This document shows positions 61,202 to 64,000 of a stretch of 64,000 bases of DNA, piece by piece. Position 1 is the first letter of the stretch; every line of letters starts with the position of its first letter. Under the pieces are notes generated by a model, which was given only the letters and a program-made list of their open reading frames with translations, was not told the DNA's origin and did not search any database. A program made the translations under genes and the position numbers. The stretch spans positions 310,001-374,000 of the forward strand of contig CANLNM010000003.1 of assembly GCA_947492475.1 (NCBI GenBank), read 5' to 3'. This DNA comes from an uncultured Paracoccaceae bacterium (GTDB lineage Bacteria; Pseudomonadota; Alphaproteobacteria; Rhodobacterales; Rhodobacteraceae).

Positions 61202-63772
61202 CTAAAACCGGTCCAGCAGCCGTTTCAGGTAATTGCGTTCGCCTTCGGGGCGGTCTTGTTCCGATGACCGGCGGCGAATTTCATCCAGCAGTTCTTCGGC
61301 GCGGCGTTGCACGTCTTGTTGCAGCATATTGTCTTCGCTGCCCAATTGCCCATTTTCGCCCAGCTCACGTCCCAGCGGATCGCGTTGTCCGGGGGCGCGT
61401 GTGGTGCGTTCGCCATCTTCGCCGCCTTGGCCCGGTTGATCCTCTGAATTTTCAGCGATCGCGTCGCCCAGACTGCGCATCCCATCACGCAAGGCGTTGA
61501 GTGCCTCGGCCTGACGGTCAATCGCTTCGGCCAAATCGCCTTGGCGCAGGGCTTCTTCGGCGCGATCCATCGCCCCGTCAGCGCGGTCCAGCGCATCGCG
61601 TGCCTCATCCGCGGCCTCACCGCCTAAATTGGGCAATGCGTCACGCTGGCGGTCCAACTCGCCTCGTAGCGCCCGTTGACGGTCAGCCAGACTTTGTTGC
61701 GGGTCACCTTCGCCGCCTGCACCTTGGTCATTTTGCTGGCCACCCTCAGGATTGTCCCCTTGGCCAAGCCCCTGCCCTTCTTGTTCGCCCTGCTCACCCT
61801 CGCCATCGCCGCCCTGTTGCGGTTGGGATTGCGGGTTGCCGGGATTGAACTGTTCCTGCAGCTCGCGGAATGCGTCATCCGACAGGCCCTGCTGATCACG
61901 CAGGGTTTCAGCCAGGTCCTGCATGCTTTGCTGGCCGGGGCCGCCTTGGGCATTGGGGTCCTGCACCACTTCCATGTTTTGCATCAGCTCATTGAGCTGT
62001 TCCATCAGCTCTTGGGCTTCGGCCATGCGACCCTCTTGCATCAGCTCTTCGATCCGATCCATTAAGGCCTGCAATTCATCCATGGTGAATTCCATCCGGT
62101 CGCTTTCGGCCTGATCCGGCTGGTCTGTGCCATCGTCACGGGGCTGCGCATTTTGCGCCAGCATATTCATGTAATCGTCGGTTGCTTCGCGCAATTCCTG
62201 CATCAGCTCGGCGATTTCTTCGTCGCTGGCCCCGTTGCGCATCGCTTCGGCCAGACGTTCCTGCGCGCGTTCCAGACGTTCGCGGGCATCGGCCAATGTG
62301 CCTTCTTCTAGTTGGATCGCCAAATCCCACAGAGCCTGTGCAATTTCAGCCTGATTTTCATTCGTCAGGCCCAGATCCGCCATGTTGGACAGGCGCCGCA
62401 GCGTGAACCGCAGCCGTAAATAGGTGGTTTCGCGGCGGAAAATATCGTCCGGTCTATGCGACACGGCGCGCAGCACATCGACCACCCGCGGCGCATTGGA
62501 TTTTGACCAAAGCAGATCACGGCGCTGTTCGATCACCGCTTTGGCAACCGGTTGAAAAAACCGCCGTCCCGGCAGGATCAGTTCCGCGACCTCAGATTGA
62601 CCAACCTGCCCCGGCGCGTCTGTGACCTGCAACGTCATCGTCACCGGCAAATTGGCCCATGGATGCTGTGAAAAATCATCGATCAGTTGCTCTTGGAAAT
62701 CATCGCGATCCCCGGAAATCGGCAGCGGCAAATCCAGAACCAACGGGTCGATCGGATCGGGGTCCACCAGCAGGCCAAACCGGCGGTCCACAGCGGGCAG
62801 GTTCAGCGCAATTGTGGCGGTGCCGCCGATGATGGCATAATCGTCCTGCGCCGCAAAGGGCTGGGCCATTTCGCCCAGCGCCTCAATTTCCATCGGGCCA
62901 GATAGGGACACAGTGGGGGGCGCATCCGCGATCAGCACCACATCCCAAGCCGCGCCATTTTCGCCGTCAATCGACAGGGTGCCGGCTTGTACCACCTCAA
63001 AGCTTTGCTCTTCGGCGCTGGCGGGGGGGATGTCATCCACGCGGCCCGATACGGTTTCAGAAATGGTCAGCGCGCCCACTTCGCCATAAAGCCGCAGGAT
63101 GATGCGGCTGCCGACGGGGATGCGCAATGTGCCCGGCGTGATATCGGCCAGATACAGCGTCGGTTTGCCTGTATAGGCGGGCGGTTGCACCCAGCCTTCC
63201 CATGTGGGGCCGGACAAAACGGCGATGTCAGTGTCGTTGGTGATCGTGTCGGTCAGGGTGCTAACCCGCCATAGTGACCCAAACAATGTTGCCGCAACAA
63301 AGCACAAAAGCGCCAAATACCGCAGCCCATAGGGGTCGCGCGACGCCACACGCAAATCAGGTTCGACCGGTTTTGCCCCCTCGGTCCGGCGGGCCATGCG
63401 GGCCAAATGAGCGTTCCAGACGGCTTGGGATGCGGGATCGCTGGCGCCAATGGCCTGTTCATCCGCGATGGCCGCGATGGGGCGCCCGGGCAATGCGGCA
63501 TCCACACGTGCAACGGCTTCGGATCGTGCGGGCCATTTGAAACGGCGCAGACCATAGACCAAGGTAATGATTGCGGCCAAAACCACCAGCACTGCGAAAA
63601 ACCAAACGATTTCAACGGGCAAAACATCCTGCCAGCCCATCATCGCTGGGGCAATTCCTGCAAACACAACCGTCCAAACGGGCCAAAACGCCCGCACAAC
63701 ACGTTCTGCTACGATCCCCAGATGCGTCAACGCAATGGGTCGTTTCAGGTGGGTCAATTCCGAGTCGGGCAC
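61202..63772 (-). CDS. TIGR02302-family (DUF4175) membrane protein
   Basis: 856 residues. Two or more N-terminal membrane spans (FWPVWTVVFAGIAPAM, VWFFAVLVVLAAIITLVYGL, then LRYLALLCFVAATLFGS), a beta-rich middle (about 190-420), helical Glu/Gln/Arg-rich coiled-coil part (about 470-640) and a Gly/Gln/Asp-rich low-complexity region (about 650-830). This is the alphaproteobacterial TIGR02302/DUF4175 family, of unknown function, possibly in the envelope. It follows lysA on the same strand, the usual order. Confidence 0.88.
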   Translation of the reverse strand: MPDSELTHLKRPIALTHLGIVAERVVRAFWPVWTVVFAGIAPAMMGWQDVLPVEIVWFFAVLVVLAAIITLVYGLRRFKWPARSEAVARVDAALPGRPIAAIADEQAIGASDPASQAVWNAHLARMARRTEGAKPVEPDLRVASRDPYGLRYLALLCFVAATLFGSLWRVSTLTDTITNDTDIAVLSGPTWEGWVQPPAYTGKPTLYLADITPGTLRIPVGSRIILRLYGEVGALTISETVSGRVDDIPPASAEEQSFEVVQAGTLSIDGENGAAWDVVLIADAPPTVSLSGPMEIEALGEMAQPFAAQDDYAIIGGTATIALNLPAVDRRFGLLVDPDPIDPLVLDLPLPISGDRDDFQEQLIDDFSQHPWANLPVTMTLQVTDAPGQVGQSEVAELILPGRRFFQPVAKAVIEQRRDLLWSKSNAPRVVDVLRAVSHRPDDIFRRETTYLRLRFTLRRLSNMADLGLTNENQAEIAQALWDLAIQLEEGTLADARERLERAQERLAEAMRNGASDEEIAELMQELREATDDYMNMLAQNAQPRDDGTDQPDQAESDRMEFTMDELQALMDRIEELMQEGRMAEAQELMEQLNELMQNMEVVQDPNAQGGPGQQSMQDLAETLRDQQGLSDDAFRELQEQFNPGNPQSQPQQGGDGEGEQGEQEGQGLGQGDNPEGGQQNDQGAGGEGDPQQSLADRQRALRGELDRQRDALPNLGGEAADEARDALDRADGAMDRAEEALRQGDLAEAIDRQAEALNALRDGMRSLGDAIAENSEDQPGQGGEDGERTTRAPGQRDPLGRELGENGQLGSEDNMLQQDVQRRAEELLDEIRRRSSEQDRPEGERNYLKRLLDRF

Positions 63773-63820
63773 AGGTCTGGACCGGGTCAGGGGGTTTCTC
63801 CTAAATCACTGACCCCAAGC

Positions 63821-64000
63821 TTAGGTGTCTTGCAGCCAGGATGGAATGGTATCGCGCGAAATCATATCTTCATAGGTGGGACGTGCGCGGATAACCGCAA
63901 ATTGATCCCCATCCACCAGAACTTCTGGGATCAAAGGGCGCGAATTGTATTCGCTGGCCATCACCGCGCCATATGCGCCTGCAGATCGAAATGCGACCAG
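63821..64000 (-). CDS. lysA: Diaminopimelate decarboxylase, C-terminal part only
   Basis: The last 59 codons and stop of a minus-strand gene running out of the window. GAYGAVMASEYNSRPLIPEV and VDGDQFAVIR are the C-terminal hallmarks of LysA, which makes lysine by decarboxylating meso-diaminopimelate. The start lies beyond 64000. It is 48 bases upstream of the TIGR02302 gene. Confidence 0.9.
   Translation of the reverse strand: MVAFRSAGAYGAVMASEYNSRPLIPEVLVDGDQFAVIRARPTYEDMISRDTIPSWLQDT

Noticed and set aside
1-64000. tRNA, rRNA, riboswitch or CRISPR arrays
   Set aside because: No T-loop GGTTCGAATCC-type sequences, no rRNA segments, no regularly spaced direct repeats and no aptamer-like leaders were recognised by eye; small RNAs cannot be excluded.

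Overview
The window looks like chromosomal DNA of an alphaproteobacterium of the Rhodobacteraceae (Roseobacter group). Supporting signs are the dnaX-ybaB-recR block, a TrcR (DUF1013) cell-cycle regulator, a COQ9 homologue beside rpsU, DUF1244, an ftsE-ftsX-plsC string next to an MJ0042 zinc-ribbon protein, a TIGR02302 protein next to lysA, and an L-malyl-CoA lyase. Most of the window is dense core genome with short gaps and many 4-base stop/start overlaps. I see no rRNA, tRNA, CRISPR array or intact insertion sequence.

Layout. 1-2187: the 3' part of a TniQ-family gene with a terminator, then about 500 bases of poor coding content; this looks like the edge of an accessory island. 2188-11428: a complete histidine-utilisation (hut) region. 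hutF and hutC (with a BenE-type transporter behind them) are read leftward. hutI-hutH-hutG-hutU are read rightward, each overlapping the next, from one divergent promoter that holds a long palindrome. A PAS-LuxR regulator follows. 11448-12977: an ankyrin-repeat protein. 13279-16177: dnaX-ybaB-recR. 16179-23701: a LysR regulator, two methyltransferases, trcR, a secreted RNase T2, a small oxidoreductase cluster, COQ9 and rpsU. 23775-34091: a SulP transporter, aldR/ald, a ferric-reductase-like membrane protein, several regulators, a peroxiredoxin, mscL, a GMC oxidoreductase and a THUMP RNA methyltransferase. 34104-42558: YtoQ, a GNAT enzyme, pheT and pheS split by a small DUF2513 gene, a GAF-GGDEF protein, rplT-rpmI, a small membrane protein and pyk. 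42696-48432: a second N-formylglutamate amidohydrolase with a tautomerase and DUF1244; small proteins; a 727-residue OmpA-type protein behind a striking leader hairpin. 47569-50457: dat-dgcA-dgcN, a D-amino-acid (D-glutamate) utilisation cluster. 50662-63772: an AcuC-like deacetylase, malyl-CoA lyase, an AraC-GyrI regulator, a duplicated-repeat secreted protein, accA, the ftsE-ftsX-plsC operon, a zinc-ribbon membrane protein, an Abi_C-type abortive-infection gene and a TIGR02302 protein. The window ends in the 3' end of lysA.

How the genes work together. The hut genes give the five-step route histidine -> urocanate -> imidazolone propionate -> formiminoglutamate -> formylglutamate -> glutamate, using HutF and HutG, under the HutC repressor. 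The ald, dat and dgc genes add routes that turn D- and L-amino acids into central metabolites. The items most worth a second look are the low-GC DUF2513 gene translationally coupled inside pheS-pheT, the leader hairpin that buries the OmpA-gene ribosome binding site, the CtrA-like box next to trcR, the hut divergent operator with benE attached, the LacI-type operator in front of pyk, the lone Abi_C gene, and an RNase T2 whose catalytic Glu is replaced by Gln. I did not find a clearly new multi-gene system.
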